From Clostridiales bacterium (lineage in GTDB: Bacteria > Bacillota > Clostridia > Oscillospirales > Oscillospiraceae), in the NCBI GenBank assembly GCA_902362775.1, contig CABIXV010000005.1, forward strand, positions 242,059 through 306,058: a stretch of 64,000 nt of DNA. Reading direction: 5' to 3'. The notes below the pieces were generated by a model. The model saw only the letters and a list, made by a program, of their open reading frames with translations. It had not been told where the DNA came from and searched no databases. Numbering within the stretch: position 1 is the stretch's first letter; each line of letters opens with the position of its first letter. Of the stretch, positions 15,306 through 24,787 are shown one piece after another. A program made the position numbers and the translations under genes.

Positions 15306-16616
15306 ATGAAGAAGATCCTTGCGGCGGCTATGGCAATGGCCATGGTCCTGTCCCTGGCCGCCTGCGGCAACAGCGGCGACGGCGGCAACAGTGCCACCAG
15401 CGGAAACAACCAGTCCAACACCAGCAGCAGCCAGGCTGGCGGCTCCCAGACCACCGACGTCAGCGACTTTAAGGTGGGCGCTATCTACATCAACAGCAAG
15501 AACGACACCGCCGGCTACACCTATGCCCACCACAACGGCATTACCAAGGCCATGGAGGCCCTGGGCATGGACCCCGACACCCAGCTCATCATCCAGGACG
15601 AGATCACCGAGGACTATGAGAACGTGGCCACCGCCGTGGATACCCTGGTGGGCGAGGACTGCGACATCATCTTCGGCATCTCCTTCGGCTATCTGAATGC
15701 CATGGCCGACAAGGCTGAGGAGTATCCCGATGTGATCTTCTCTCACGCCACTGGCTATATGAGCAACCCCAACAACTACAACAACTACTTTGGCCGTATC
15801 TATCAGGCGCGCTACCTGGCCGGTATTGCCGCTGGCCTGAAGAGCCTGGAGACCAACAATAACAATGTGGGCTATGTGTCCGCCTACGGCACTGAGTACG
15901 CTGAGACCTGCTCCGGCATTAACGGCTTTGCCCTGGGTGTCCAGGCCGTCAACCCCGACGCCACTGTCTATGTGAAGGAGCTGGGCAACTGGTTCGACGA
16001 GGTCAACGAGTACGCCTTTGCCGAGGAGCTGATTAACAGCTACAACTGCGGTGTCATCGCCCAGCACTGCGACTCTGCCCAGCCTCAGCTGGCCGCGGAG
16101 AAGGCCGGCGTGTTTGGCTGCGGTTACAACTCCGACATGACCAAGGACGCCCCCAACGCCCACCTGACTGCCCCTGTGTGGAACTGGGATGTCTACTACA
16201 AGCTGGCAATCGAGACTGCCATGGCCTGTGAAGGCGATGCTTCCCAGTTCGTGGAGAAGATGGGCGGCGAAGCTTGGTACGGCGGTCTGGCTGAAGGCTT
16301 TGTAGATGTGTCCCCCCTGAGTGACAACTGTGCTGCCGGCACCCAGGACGCCATTGACCAGGTCCGTGAGCTTATCGTTTCCGGCGCTTGGGACGTGTTC
16401 TCCGGCGTAAAGCTGAAGGTCACAGTCGCTGACGGTAAGGCCGCCGTGGAGCAGTATGACGACGCTCTGGTCACCAGCGACCGGGACGAGACCAAGGACG
16501 GCCAGGTGGTGGTTCCCGCCAACACCGAGATCGTGCCCGCCGGCGGCGAGTCTGTGGAGGACGGCGTCATCACCGGCACCATGAACTACTTTGTCAAGGG
16601 TGTCGTAGTGGCCTGA
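15306..16616 (+). CDS. BMP-family ABC transporter substrate-binding lipoprotein
   Basis: This 436-residue lipoprotein has a lipobox LAAC (Cys20), then a Ser/Gly/Asn-rich linker to about residue 50, then a PnrA/BmpA-type periplasmic-binding fold (VGAIYINSKNDTAGYTYAHHNG, GEDCDIIFGISFGYL, VSAYGTEYAETCSGINGF). Proteins of this family bind purine nucleosides. An AAGGAGG site precedes the ATG. Strong codon bias toward GGC, AAC and AAG implies high expression. A strong terminator follows, so the downstream ATPase and permeases are probably made in lower amounts by read-through or from their own promoter. Confidence 0.93.
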   Translation: MKKILAAAMAMAMVLSLAACGNSGDGGNSATSGNNQSNTSSSQAGGSQTTDVSDFKVGAIYINSKNDTAGYTYAHHNGITKAMEALGMDPDTQLIIQDEITEDYENVATAVDTLVGEDCDIIFGISFGYLNAMADKAEEYPDVIFSHATGYMSNPNNYNNYFGRIYQARYLAGIAAGLKSLETNNNNVGYVSAYGTEYAETCSGINGFALGVQAVNPDATVYVKELGNWFDEVNEYAFAEELINSYNCGVIAQHCDSAQPQLAAEKAGVFGCGYNSDMTKDAPNAHLTAPVWNWDVYYKLAIETAMACEGDASQFVEKMGGEAWYGGLAEGFVDVSPLSDNCAAGTQDAIDQVRELIVSGAWDVFSGVKLKVTVADGKAAVEQYDDALVTSDRDETKDGQVVVPANTEIVPAGGESVEDGVITGTMNYFVKGVVVA

Positions 16617-16646
16617 GCTTTTTGAACGAATATCCCCTAAGACCCG

Positions 16647-16681
16647 AAAAACCGGGCCGGCCACCGGCCGGCCCGGTTTTT
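16647..16681 (+). terminator. terminator/attenuator after BMP lipoprotein gene
   Basis: The perfect stem AAAAACCGGGCCGGCC/GGCCGGCCCGGTTTTT has a 3-nt loop. Its place inside the importer gene set would favour excess binding protein over the membrane components. Confidence 0.9.
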
Positions 16682-16828
16682 AGAGCTTATGGCCCTTGGC
16701 CTGTGCTCCCTGGTCCGGAACCTCCGGCCCAGGGAGGAGAGGCCAGCGGTATTGGATTGCCTGGATACGATGTGCAATATAAGAGAGAAAGATAACAATT
16801 TGTAGTACAAAAGAGGGAGCGTGGTTCC

Positions 16829-18448
16829 ATGGCGTCGGAATATGTCATTGAAATGAAGGGCATCACCAAGACCTTTGGCAGTGTGGTGGCCAACAAGGAC
16901 GTAGACCTGACCCTGCGCCAGGGGGAGATTCTGGCCCTGCTGGGGGAAAACGGATCGGGCAAGACCACCCTGATGAATATGCTGTCTGGCATTTACCAGC
17001 CTGACCGGGGCCAGATCCTGATGGACGGGATACCTGTGACCATTAACTCCCCGGAGGATTCTAAGCGGCTGGGCATTGGTATGGTCCATCAGCACTTCAA
17101 GCTGGTGGATGTGTTCTCCGCGGCCGATAACATCTGGATGGGCAAGGAGAAGGCCGGTATCGGGCTAAACAGGGCTCGGTACGGAGAGATCGGGGAGATG
17201 GCCAAAAAATTCGGCTTTGACATCGACCCCAGAAAAAAGGTCCGGAACATGGCGGTGTCGGAGAAGCAGACCCTGGAGATTATCAAGGTGCTCTATTACG
17301 GAGCTAAGGTCATCATTCTGGACGAGCCTACCGCGGTGCTGACAGTCCAGGAGATTGACAAGCTCTTTGCTGTGCTGCGGAAGATGAAGGAGGAGGGCCA
17401 CTCCATCATCATCATCACCCACAAGCTCAACGAGGTCATGGACATTTCCGACCGGGTAGCTATCCTGCGCAAGGGGGAGTATATCACCACCGTGGACACC
17501 GCTCACACCAACGAGCAGGAGTTGACCGAGTGGATGGTAGGCCGGAAAATTGACCTGAATATTGAACGGCCTGTGGTGGAAAAAACCCGGCCCCTGCTGG
17601 AAGTCCGGGATCTGACCATCAAAAACGACGAGGGCGCCGTGGCCATCGACAAGGTGAGCTTCTACATCCGGGGAGGGGAGATCCTGGGAGTGGCAGGCAT
17701 CGCCGGCTGCGGCCAGAAGGAGCTGTGTGAGGCCATCGCCGGCCTGCGGCCCATCCAGTCCGGCTTGATGATCCACAAGGGGGACAATATTGTGGGCCTG
17801 CCCCCCAAGGCTATTCTGGAGAAGGGCATCTCCATGTCCTTTATCCCCGAGGACCGGCTGGGAATGGGCCTGGCCCCCTCCATGTCCATTACGGACAATA
17901 TGCTCCTGAAAAATTATGGTGAGAACAAGGGCCCCTTTGTGGATCGGAAGGCGGGCCGGGCCGCCGCTCAACAGGTGATTGAGCAGCTGGGCGTGGTCAC
18001 TCCCTCAACAGAAACCCCGGTACGCCGGTTGTCGGGCGGAAATGTGCAGAAGGTGCTGCTGGGCCGGGAGATTAAGGCGGGCCCCAATGTGCTGATAACC
18101 GCCTATCCGGTCCGTGGTCTGGACATCAATTCGTCCTACGCCATCTATCACATCCTGAACCAGCAGAAACAGGATGGGGTAGGCATCCTGTTCGTGGGCG
18201 AGGATCTGGATGTGATGCTGGCCCTGTGCGACAAGATCATGGTACTGTGCCACGGTAAGGTCATGGGCGTGGTCCACGCTCACAAGACGACCAAGGAGGA
18301 ACTGGGTCTGATGATGACTGGCGCCCTGGACCTGACCAATAAGTATGAGGATAAGCCCGCCGGTATTGCCCGGGACACCAACATCACCGACCAGGAGTTG
18401 CGTGAGCTGGAGGCCCAGGAGGACGGCGGCCGGAGGAAGGAGGACTGA
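16829..18448 (+). CDS. ABC transporter ATP-binding protein (tandem NBDs)
   Basis: The 539-residue protein has two nucleotide-binding domains, as in YufO/RbsA-type importers. The first has Walker A GENGSGKTT, the modified signature VSEKQTLEI and Walker B VIILDEPTAVLT. The second is degenerate: GIAGCGQKEL in place of a normal Walker A, LSGGNVQKV as signature and LITAYPVRGLD as Walker B. It powers the permease pair directly downstream (2-bp gap). A GGGAG site and ATG at 16829 fit the family start. The probable substrate is a purine nucleoside or base, inferred from xpt. Confidence 0.94.
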   Translation: MASEYVIEMKGITKTFGSVVANKDVDLTLRQGEILALLGENGSGKTTLMNMLSGIYQPDRGQILMDGIPVTINSPEDSKRLGIGMVHQHFKLVDVFSAADNIWMGKEKAGIGLNRARYGEIGEMAKKFGFDIDPRKKVRNMAVSEKQTLEIIKVLYYGAKVIILDEPTAVLTVQEIDKLFAVLRKMKEEGHSIIIITHKLNEVMDISDRVAILRKGEYITTVDTAHTNEQELTEWMVGRKIDLNIERPVVEKTRPLLEVRDLTIKNDEGAVAIDKVSFYIRGGEILGVAGIAGCGQKELCEAIAGLRPIQSGLMIHKGDNIVGLPPKAILEKGISMSFIPEDRLGMGLAPSMSITDNMLLKNYGENKGPFVDRKAGRAAAQQVIEQLGVVTPSTETPVRRLSGGNVQKVLLGREIKAGPNVLITAYPVRGLDINSSYAIYHILNQQKQDGVGILFVGEDLDVMLALCDKIMVLCHGKVMGVVHAHKTTKEELGLMMTGALDLTNKYEDKPAGIARDTNITDQELRELEAQEDGGRRKED

Positions 18449-18450
18449 CC

Positions 18451-19554
18451 ATGCGTTTTCATATCGTCAAGCGGGATCACTGTCCCCTCTGGAAAAAGCT
18501 GTGCCTTTATCTGCTTGCGGTGGGCGCCGCCCTGGCGGTGGGCGGTCTGCTGCTGCTGGCCATGGGAGTGGACCCGGTCGCCTATTACAGCCGGATGTTC
18601 ACCATGGGCATGGTGGGCAACAAGATCGCCTACAAGACCTTTGAGAACTATTTGAAGGTCTTTGTTCCCCTGGCGCTCACCTCTGTGGCCCTGTCCCTGG
18701 CCTTTAAGATGCGGTTTTGGAACATCGGGGGCGAGGGTCAGTTCATCCTGGGGGCTGTGGCCGCCGCCACAGTGGCCTTTAAGGCCGGCCCTATGCTTCC
18801 GACTCCGCTGACTTTAGTGCTGATGTGTCTGGCAGGAATGGCCGCCGCCGGTCTGTATGGCGCCTTCGTAGCTGTGCTAAAGGTAAAGTTCGGCACCAAT
18901 GAGACCCTGATGACCCTGATGCTCAACTATGTGGCCCTATATTTCCTGGTATTTTTGGGAGAAACCCAAGCGTCCTGGAACTTCTTTCTGGACACCTCGT
19001 CCGTACGGCCTGTCTTTGCTAACTTCAGCAAGATGGTGTCCTTCCCCACCATTCCCATCGGGAAATTTTCCCTGAATATCTGCGTTCCCCTCACATTGCT
19101 CATCGGCGTCTTGGTCTATATCTACCAGAGATACTCCAAACAGGGGTATGAGATCGCTGTGGTGGGGGACAGCGCCGGCACCGCCCACTATGCGGGCATG
19201 AAGGTGAACGCCATCGTGCTGCGCACCGTATTCCTGTCCGCCTGTCTTATCGGCCTGGCTGCCTCCTTCAAGGTGGGCACCTCCGGCATCCTCTCCACCT
19301 CCTTTACCGACGATGTGGGCTGGACGGGCGTTATTGTGGCCTGGCTGTCCCAGCTGAACACCGCTGTGATCTTTGTGGTGGCCGCTCTGATCTCCATGCT
19401 GCAGCACGGCTCCACCATTGCCGCCGCCACCTTCTCCAAGGTAGACTCCAGCTTTGCCGATATGCTTCAGGGGGTCATTCTGTTCCTGGTACTGGCGGCG
19501 GACTTCTTCATCCGCTTTAAGCTTGTGCGTTCTCAGAAAGGGGGCAGCACCTAA
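18451..19554 (+). CDS. ABC transporter permease (BMP-type, first subunit)
   Basis: The 367-residue permease belongs to the YufP/BPD_transp_2 family with about ten membrane segments. The coupling region FKMRFWNIGGEGQFILGA (about residues 86-103) is typical of this family. It starts 2 bp after the ATPase stop and its stop overlaps the start of the second permease, so translation is coupled. With the second permease it should form the import pore for the substrate delivered by the BMP lipoprotein. Confidence 0.94.
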   Translation: MRFHIVKRDHCPLWKKLCLYLLAVGAALAVGGLLLLAMGVDPVAYYSRMFTMGMVGNKIAYKTFENYLKVFVPLALTSVALSLAFKMRFWNIGGEGQFILGAVAAATVAFKAGPMLPTPLTLVLMCLAGMAAAGLYGAFVAVLKVKFGTNETLMTLMLNYVALYFLVFLGETQASWNFFLDTSSVRPVFANFSKMVSFPTIPIGKFSLNICVPLTLLIGVLVYIYQRYSKQGYEIAVVGDSAGTAHYAGMKVNAIVLRTVFLSACLIGLAASFKVGTSGILSTSFTDDVGWTGVIVAWLSQLNTAVIFVVAALISMLQHGSTIAAATFSKVDSSFADMLQGVILFLVLAADFFIRFKLVRSQKGGST

Positions 19555-20552
19555 TGGAAATGGATAAACTGGGCGTGGTCACCACCTTTGTCCACAACAT
19601 CGTGGTGTACAACATTCCTCTGCTCTACGGCACGGTGGGCGAGATCGTGGTGGAAAAGTCAGGCAGCCTGAACCTGGGCGTGGAGGGCATTATGGCCGTG
19701 GGAGCCATCTTTGGCTATATTGTGGGCTGCTACGCCAACAGCCTGGGGGTGGGCATTTTGGTGTCCTTCCTGGCCGGCGCCCTGTGCGGCCTGCTCTTTG
19801 CCCTGCTGACTGTTTCCCTCCAGGCGAACCAGAACATCACCGGCCTGACCCTGACCACCTTCGGCCTGGGCGTCTACTTCTTTGTGGGCAACGGCGTCAA
19901 GGCGGTCAGCTGGCCCGCCATGAATGACTACGCCAACATCAAGGAGGGCTTTTCCGATCTGGCTATTCCCGGCCTGTCTCAGCTGCCCGTTGTCGGCCGG
20001 GGCCTGTTTGACCACAATATTATGGTCTATCTGGCGGTGGCCATTGCTCTGCTCATGTGGTGGTATCTGAACCGTACCGCACCCGGCCTGCGTTTGAGGG
20101 CGGTAGGGGAAAATCCCGGCGCCGCCGACTCTGTGGGTATCAATGTAAAGCGGTACAAATATATCCACATCTGCCTGGGCTGCGGCATCATGGGGATCGG
20201 CGGCTACTATATGGGGCTGAATATGTCTGGCTCCTTCAACAGCAGCTGCTGGATCAACGGCTACGGCTGGATTGCGGTGGCACTGGTCATCTTTGCCAAC
20301 TGGAATCCTGCCCTGGCCATCCTGGGCACCTTCGTTTTCGGCTTCTTCAATACCCTGCGAGTTTCAGGCTCCAGTCTGGCCGCCGCCTTCCCCGATACGC
20401 TTGGGTGGCTGGCTGCCGTCCCAACCCAGCTGTACCAGGCCCTGCCCTTCCTCATCACCGCCATTGTACTGGTGGCTACCTCCGTCCGCAAGCGTGAGGG
20501 CTCCGGCCTGCCCGCCTCCCTGGGGCTCAATTATTTCCGGGAAGAGCGGTGA
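19554..20552 (+). CDS. ABC transporter permease (BMP-type, second subunit)
   Basis: The 332-residue permease belongs to the YufQ family with eight or more hydrophobic segments. It carries the diagnostic EKSGSLNLGVEGIMAVGAI segment near residues 33-51 and GLRLRAVGENPGAADSVGINV in the second half. The ATG overlaps the stop of the first permease by one base. It ends the operon; a strong terminator follows 45 bp later. Confidence 0.94.
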   Translation: MEMDKLGVVTTFVHNIVVYNIPLLYGTVGEIVVEKSGSLNLGVEGIMAVGAIFGYIVGCYANSLGVGILVSFLAGALCGLLFALLTVSLQANQNITGLTLTTFGLGVYFFVGNGVKAVSWPAMNDYANIKEGFSDLAIPGLSQLPVVGRGLFDHNIMVYLAVAIALLMWWYLNRTAPGLRLRAVGENPGAADSVGINVKRYKYIHICLGCGIMGIGGYYMGLNMSGSFNSSCWINGYGWIAVALVIFANWNPALAILGTFVFGFFNTLRVSGSSLAAAFPDTLGWLAAVPTQLYQALPFLITAIVLVATSVRKREGSGLPASLGLNYFREER

Positions 20553-20597
20553 CCTGCCAAGAAAAGGACCTGAACGGATCCATCACAATAGTTTTTT

Positions 20598-20632
20598 GCC
20601 GCTGTCTTCTGAGGAAGACAGCGGCATTTTCT
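20598..20632 (+). terminator. terminator of purine importer operon
   Basis: The perfect 12-bp stem GCCGCTGTCTTC/GAAGACAGCGGC has a TGAG tetraloop and is followed by ATTTTCTATATATTTT. Confidence 0.9.
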
Positions 20633-20661
20633 ATATATTTTATGTACCGTTTCCACATTTT

Positions 20662-21612
20662 TCAGGCTTTGATGCTTTCCACAATGCGTCCATCCTGACC
20701 TTTGATGGTCACCACCTCCTGCTTCATATTCAAGTCGATCTCACGATACATCATGCCGTAACGTTTTGGGGTTACTCCCGTAAGCTTTTTAAAGGTACGG
20801 ATAAAATGTTCGTTGCTTTGGAAGCCGGACCGTTCTCCCGCTTCCTGTACCCGCATTCCCTGTCGCAGCAGTCCCCGCGCCTTGAGAACTCTGCAGTTAA
20901 TGACATAGTCAATTAAGCTAAAGCCAGTGTGCTCCTTAAATAGGTGGCACAGATAATGCTTGCTCATATAAAAGGCTTCCGCGATACTTGCGGTAGTCAG
21001 CGGCTCATCCAAATGGTCCTGGATATATTCTAAAATCGGGGCCACTTTTTCTAGTCCCGGATTGGTGCGCGCCTGGGGTTTTCCGGCTTTGGCAAAGTGG
21101 GAAAAGCACTCCACCAAAAAGTTGATGACCTCTGCAACTCTGTTCAAATCGGCGCCAAACCCGATCTCTTTTGGGGCCATCAGGCCGGAAAACAGTGTTT
21201 CCAGCCTGTTGATATCGTCTCCAGTGAGGGTCACCGCCTGCCCGATCCCGCAGCAGTATGTGCTGAACTGGGTATAGGGGCTGCTGAGGACCTGGAGCAT
21301 CTGGGGAGACACATGAAATACCATACACCGGTACTCCTCATTCGCTACGCTGCGATGCAGGACCGAGCTATTAATGAAAAATAGCTGTCCCCGGTGCAGC
21401 GGAAACACAGTGTTTCCAATAAACAAAAGCCCTTCTCCAGACACACACAGAACAATCTCCACATCCTCATGGAAGTGAGGCTTATCCATAGAATAGGTGT
21501 CATTTTTACTGATGTGTACTTCATATCGGCACTGCAGCATACGGGCGCTGTTCTCTCCTTTCTCAAGTCGGGCGTTTCCCAGGGAGCGCCTGTGTTCTCT
21601 CAAATGTAGCAT
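20662..21612 (-). CDS. AraC-family transcriptional regulator
   Basis: The 316-residue regulator has an N-terminal cupin domain (HFHEDVEIVLCVSGEG and HRGQLFFINSSVLH, about residues 47-90). The C-terminal AraC DNA-binding domain has two helix-turn-helix units (TTASIAEAFYMSKHYLCHLFK and the AGERSGFQSNEHFIRTFKK segment). It is divergent from the 2-hydroxyacid dehydrogenase and gltS-type pair and probably controls them in response to a small carboxylate or similar ligand. The initial MLH start lacks a convincing ribosome site, so the true start may be somewhat downstream, for example the Met at residue 25. Confidence 0.9.
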   Translation of the reverse strand: MLHLREHRRSLGNARLEKGENSARMLQCRYEVHISKNDTYSMDKPHFHEDVEIVLCVSGEGLLFIGNTVFPLHRGQLFFINSSVLHRSVANEEYRCMVFHVSPQMLQVLSSPYTQFSTYCCGIGQAVTLTGDDINRLETLFSGLMAPKEIGFGADLNRVAEVINFLVECFSHFAKAGKPQARTNPGLEKVAPILEYIQDHLDEPLTTASIAEAFYMSKHYLCHLFKEHTGFSLIDYVINCRVLKARGLLRQGMRVQEAGERSGFQSNEHFIRTFKKLTGVTPKRYGMMYREIDLNMKQEVVTIKGQDGRIVESIKA

Positions 21613-22029
21613 GGACGGAAACGCTTCTCAAAGCATTTTGCTTTTTTGAACAAGATAGATCAATAAAATAACAAGGTACCTACCAGAAATTTCGACATGA
21701 CCCCATTTTATGTGTTTTATCCGAATTATTTGATACTTTTGGAATTAAATCCATTTTTTGTTTTATTCAATTTGTTTATTTGCTTTACTGTCATTTTCGC
21801 TTTTTTGGTGTTTTCATCCTGCTATTAGCAAGATACGTCAATTTAATCCTCGTTGAGTGCAGGAAAACGTCCTTATTCTCTGACATAATTCAAGGCAGAA
21901 AAGCCAATGCGCAGCGGCGATTCCCATCTGTCTCTGCCCGGCAGCCAAGAAAAACCTGCGGCACGGGCCTTATACCAGGCGCAGCCAGCGGGTTGGGCTG
22001 GGCACGAATGAAAAAGGAGCAACAACATA
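21613..22029. other. AT-rich divergent control region
   Basis: The 417-bp gap between the AraC regulator and the dehydrogenase is strongly AT-rich from 21640 to 21870 and has no credible coding frame. I found no clear sigma-A promoter in either direction. It is the natural place for AraC operator sites. AAGGAGC at 22014-22020 is the ribosome site for the dehydrogenase. Confidence 0.5.
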
Positions 22030-23118
22030 ATGCTGCACAACTACGACGTGATCCACTTTGAGGCTTTGGGCGAGGAAGCTCACCACCTTCGTGAGGAGAC
22101 GGAGGCAGCGCAGGCCAAGGGGCTGCTGCCCAGGGATCTGCGTTATCTGATCGTTCCCGATGCACTGCAGGATTTTCTTGCACAGCACCCAGACGAAACG
22201 CTTCCTCCCCTCATTACGATTAAGACCCACTCTGTTCCTCCCCAGGACTACCTTGCCAGCGATCCCAAAAAGAGCATCATTACCAGAAGTGCCGGCTATG
22301 ATCATCTGGAAAGTCTGGCTGATGTTTCCAACATCACCTCTTTGCGCAACTACTGCGTCAACGCGGTTGCGCAGACCGCCATCAAATTCCTGTACGCGAC
22401 TGCCGGACTGCTAAACCAATACACAGTGAACACTGCTACGTTTGAGCGCAACAAGACTGACTCCTTCATGGAGCTGGCCGCCAACCGGGTGGTGACAGTA
22501 TTTGGTCTTGGCAATATTGGAAAGCGCGCATTTGATCTGGCTCGTGCCAACGGTCTGACAGTACAGGCTGTGGACATCCGCGCCCGGGAGCTGTCCCAGC
22601 GATACGGTGACGACGTGAAATTTGTCACCAAGGATGAGGCCATTGAGACCAGCGACGTGATCATCAACGCCATGAATCTGACCCGGATCAAGGGGAGCCC
22701 TTATTACAACGAGAACTACTTCTCCTACGACTATCTCAGCCGTGCCAAGAAGGGGTTGATCTTCATCAATGTGACTCGTGGCGAGATCGCGCCGGAGCCT
22801 GTGCTGCTGAAGCTCTACGATCAGGGTGTGCTGGGCGGCATCGGCCTGGATGTGTTCTCCAATGAGCATGATTTTTCATTGGCTGTTCAGAAGGGGCAGG
22901 TTGAGACTGTGAACAACCGGGTAGCTGCGGCGCTGGTGCTGCTCCAGATGGCGGAGAGCCGGATGGGCAACATTTATGTGCAGCCCCACCAGGGCTTCAA
23001 CTCTGATCTGGCTGTGGAGTCCAAGGCAGCTGACACAATTTCCCACATGATCAGCTGGTATCAAAACGGGAAGAAACGTTTTGATGAACAGCTGCCCTAT
23101 TACCAGGATGTGATCTGA
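22030..23118 (+). CDS. D-isomer-specific 2-hydroxyacid dehydrogenase
   Basis: The 362-residue NAD-dependent enzyme reduces a 2-oxo acid to a D-2-hydroxy acid. The cofactor fold has GLGNIG (159-164), with Asp182 at the end of the second strand (AVDIRAR), which favours NAD. Catalytic Arg is in NVTRGEIAPEPVL, Glu follows in LDVFSNEHD, and His is in QPHQGFNS. It lacks close similarity to classical D-lactate dehydrogenase in the substrate domain. The gene is followed 55 bp later by a GltS-type glutamate symporter. A role in 2-oxoglutarate or 2-hydroxyglutarate metabolism is therefore plausible, but unproven. Confidence 0.88.
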   Translation: MLHNYDVIHFEALGEEAHHLREETEAAQAKGLLPRDLRYLIVPDALQDFLAQHPDETLPPLITIKTHSVPPQDYLASDPKKSIITRSAGYDHLESLADVSNITSLRNYCVNAVAQTAIKFLYATAGLLNQYTVNTATFERNKTDSFMELAANRVVTVFGLGNIGKRAFDLARANGLTVQAVDIRARELSQRYGDDVKFVTKDEAIETSDVIINAMNLTRIKGSPYYNENYFSYDYLSRAKKGLIFINVTRGEIAPEPVLLKLYDQGVLGGIGLDVFSNEHDFSLAVQKGQVETVNNRVAAALVLLQMAESRMGNIYVQPHQGFNSDLAVESKAADTISHMISWYQNGKKRFDEQLPYYQDVI

Positions 23119-23173
23119 CTTTCTGCGCGTCAGGGCTTTCTGGAGCAACTGATAAAGGAGGAAAGTGTTTACA

Positions 23174-24574
23174 ATGGAACTCACAATGTCTTCTGCTATC
23201 TGGCAAGTCATGGTCGATATTTCGATCATGGGCGCACTGCTACTGATTGGTGAATTTCTGCGTGCCAAGGTAAAACTGATTCAAAAGGTGCTGATTCCTC
23301 CCGCGGTTATCGCTGGTTTTCTGGCTCTTCTGTTCGGTCCACAAAGTCCTGTGGAGCAGCTGAAGATCCTGCCTCTGTCTACCTCATTCGGGACCTATGC
23401 CAGCGTGCTGATCGTGGTGATCTTTGCCGCCACCCCCATCGGGGACAAGCCCCAGAAAGGGGCAGCGTCGGGCCCCAAGATCAGCGGTATGTTCTTTAAC
23501 GTGTCGGGTATTGCCGTACTGCAGTACGCCGTAGGCATGCTGGTCACACTGGTGCTGCTGGTCAAACTCTATCCCACTCTGGACGAGAACTTTGGTCTGA
23601 TGATGGCGACTGGCTTCTACGGCGGCCACGGCACCGCTGCGGCGGTAGGCTCCGCTCTGAGTGAGCTGGGCGTGCCTAACATGACGGATCTGGGCAACAC
23701 CTGCGCCACCATTGGCATCGTAGGCGGCATCATTAGCGGCATGATCATTATCAACTGGGGCACCCGTAAGGGCTACACCCACTACGTGGAGAATCCCAAG
23801 GAGCTCCCTCAGGAAATGCGTACCGGCCTGGTCCCTGCCAATAAGCAGAAGTCTTCTTCTAAAGGCACCGTAGCCTCCATCTGCCTGGATCCTCTGGGCT
23901 TCCATCTGGGTATTGTGATGCTGGCCTGCTGGGTGGGCTATATCGCCTCCAAGTGGTTTGCCAACTGGACGCTGGCTACCTTTGATTTCAAGATCTCTAT
24001 TCCTGAGTTCTGCCTGTCCCTCATTGCCGGAATCATCCTCAATGGCCTTCTGAACAAGACGGGTGCGGATCAGTATGTGGACCGGGGTACGGTACAGCGT
24101 ATCCAGGGCACCGCCACCGACTTCCTGATGATTTCCGGTATCGGCTCGCTGAACCTCAGTGTCGTAATGGAATTTGCGGTTCCCCTCATCGTGGTGTGCG
24201 CCGCTGGCTTCCTCATCAACTGGTTCTGGTTCATCATCGTGGGCGGCAAATCCTCCGACGAGGATTGGTTCGAGCGCAACATGATGGTCTGGGGTCACGC
24301 CACCGGCGTGGCGGCCACCGGCGTGCTGCTGCAGCGCGTGGTTGACCCGGAACTGAAGAGCCGCGGTATTGAGGACTCCGGCATCGCCGATGTGTTCAAC
24401 CGTCCCATCATCATTGGCCTTCAGGTAATTCCTCCCATTCTTATCGTCAACATGGGTACGACCGGAAGCTGGATCGTCACTGGCGCTTGCTTTGCCATTG
24501 TGGCTGTTATGTGGATCTTCGCCTACTTCACTAAGGGCTGGGTCCCCGGACGTCGTCTGAAGACATATCGATAA
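23174..24574 (+). CDS. sodium/glutamate symporter (GltS family)
   Basis: The protein of about 466 residues has ten or more membrane segments. It carries two GltS hallmarks: FYGGHGTAAAVGSAL in the first half and WGHATGVAATGVLLQRV in the second, the two inverted-repeat halves of the family. GltS takes up glutamate with Na+. I chose the ATG at 23174 because AAGGAGG lies 12 nt upstream; the GTG at 23165 is too close to that site. It is probably co-transcribed with the dehydrogenase before it. The imperfect hairpin at 24600-24643 has no T-run, so termination is unclear. Confidence 0.9.
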   Translation: MELTMSSAIWQVMVDISIMGALLLIGEFLRAKVKLIQKVLIPPAVIAGFLALLFGPQSPVEQLKILPLSTSFGTYASVLIVVIFAATPIGDKPQKGAASGPKISGMFFNVSGIAVLQYAVGMLVTLVLLVKLYPTLDENFGLMMATGFYGGHGTAAAVGSALSELGVPNMTDLGNTCATIGIVGGIISGMIIINWGTRKGYTHYVENPKELPQEMRTGLVPANKQKSSSKGTVASICLDPLGFHLGIVMLACWVGYIASKWFANWTLATFDFKISIPEFCLSLIAGIILNGLLNKTGADQYVDRGTVQRIQGTATDFLMISGIGSLNLSVVMEFAVPLIVVCAAGFLINWFWFIIVGGKSSDEDWFERNMMVWGHATGVAATGVLLQRVVDPELKSRGIEDSGIADVFNRPIIIGLQVIPPILIVNMGTTGSWIVTGACFAIVAVMWIFAYFTKGWVPGRRLKTYR

Positions 24575-24741
24575 TTTTCCCATTTTTCATCTTCTTCTAC
24601 ATACACCGTCTCTTGGTCCTCCCCAGGGAGCCAGGAGGCGGTGTGTGCCGCTATATACCCAGATTAGAGTGCCCCATATACCAGCCAGGTCTTTTTTGCC
24701 CAGGAAATAAGGGGCAGAAAGTCATATAGGAGCTGGCTCCC

Positions 24742-24770
24742 GCATATCTTCCTGATACGAACCATACAGA
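24742..24770 (+). promoter_or_regulatory. candidate sigma-E promoter of spoIIP
   Basis: GCATATC and CATACAGA are separated by 14 bp. This closely resembles the Bacillus sigma-E consensus (kmATATT, 14 bp, CATACAnT) and lies directly before spoIIP, a known sigma-E target in Bacillus. Confidence 0.6.
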
Positions 24771-24787
24771 GGATAAGGGGTGGTAAT

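Noticed and set aside
23165..23173. GTG start for the GltS-type symporter
   Set aside because: It lies only 3 nt after AAGGAGG; the ATG at 23174 is better spaced and matches the family start.
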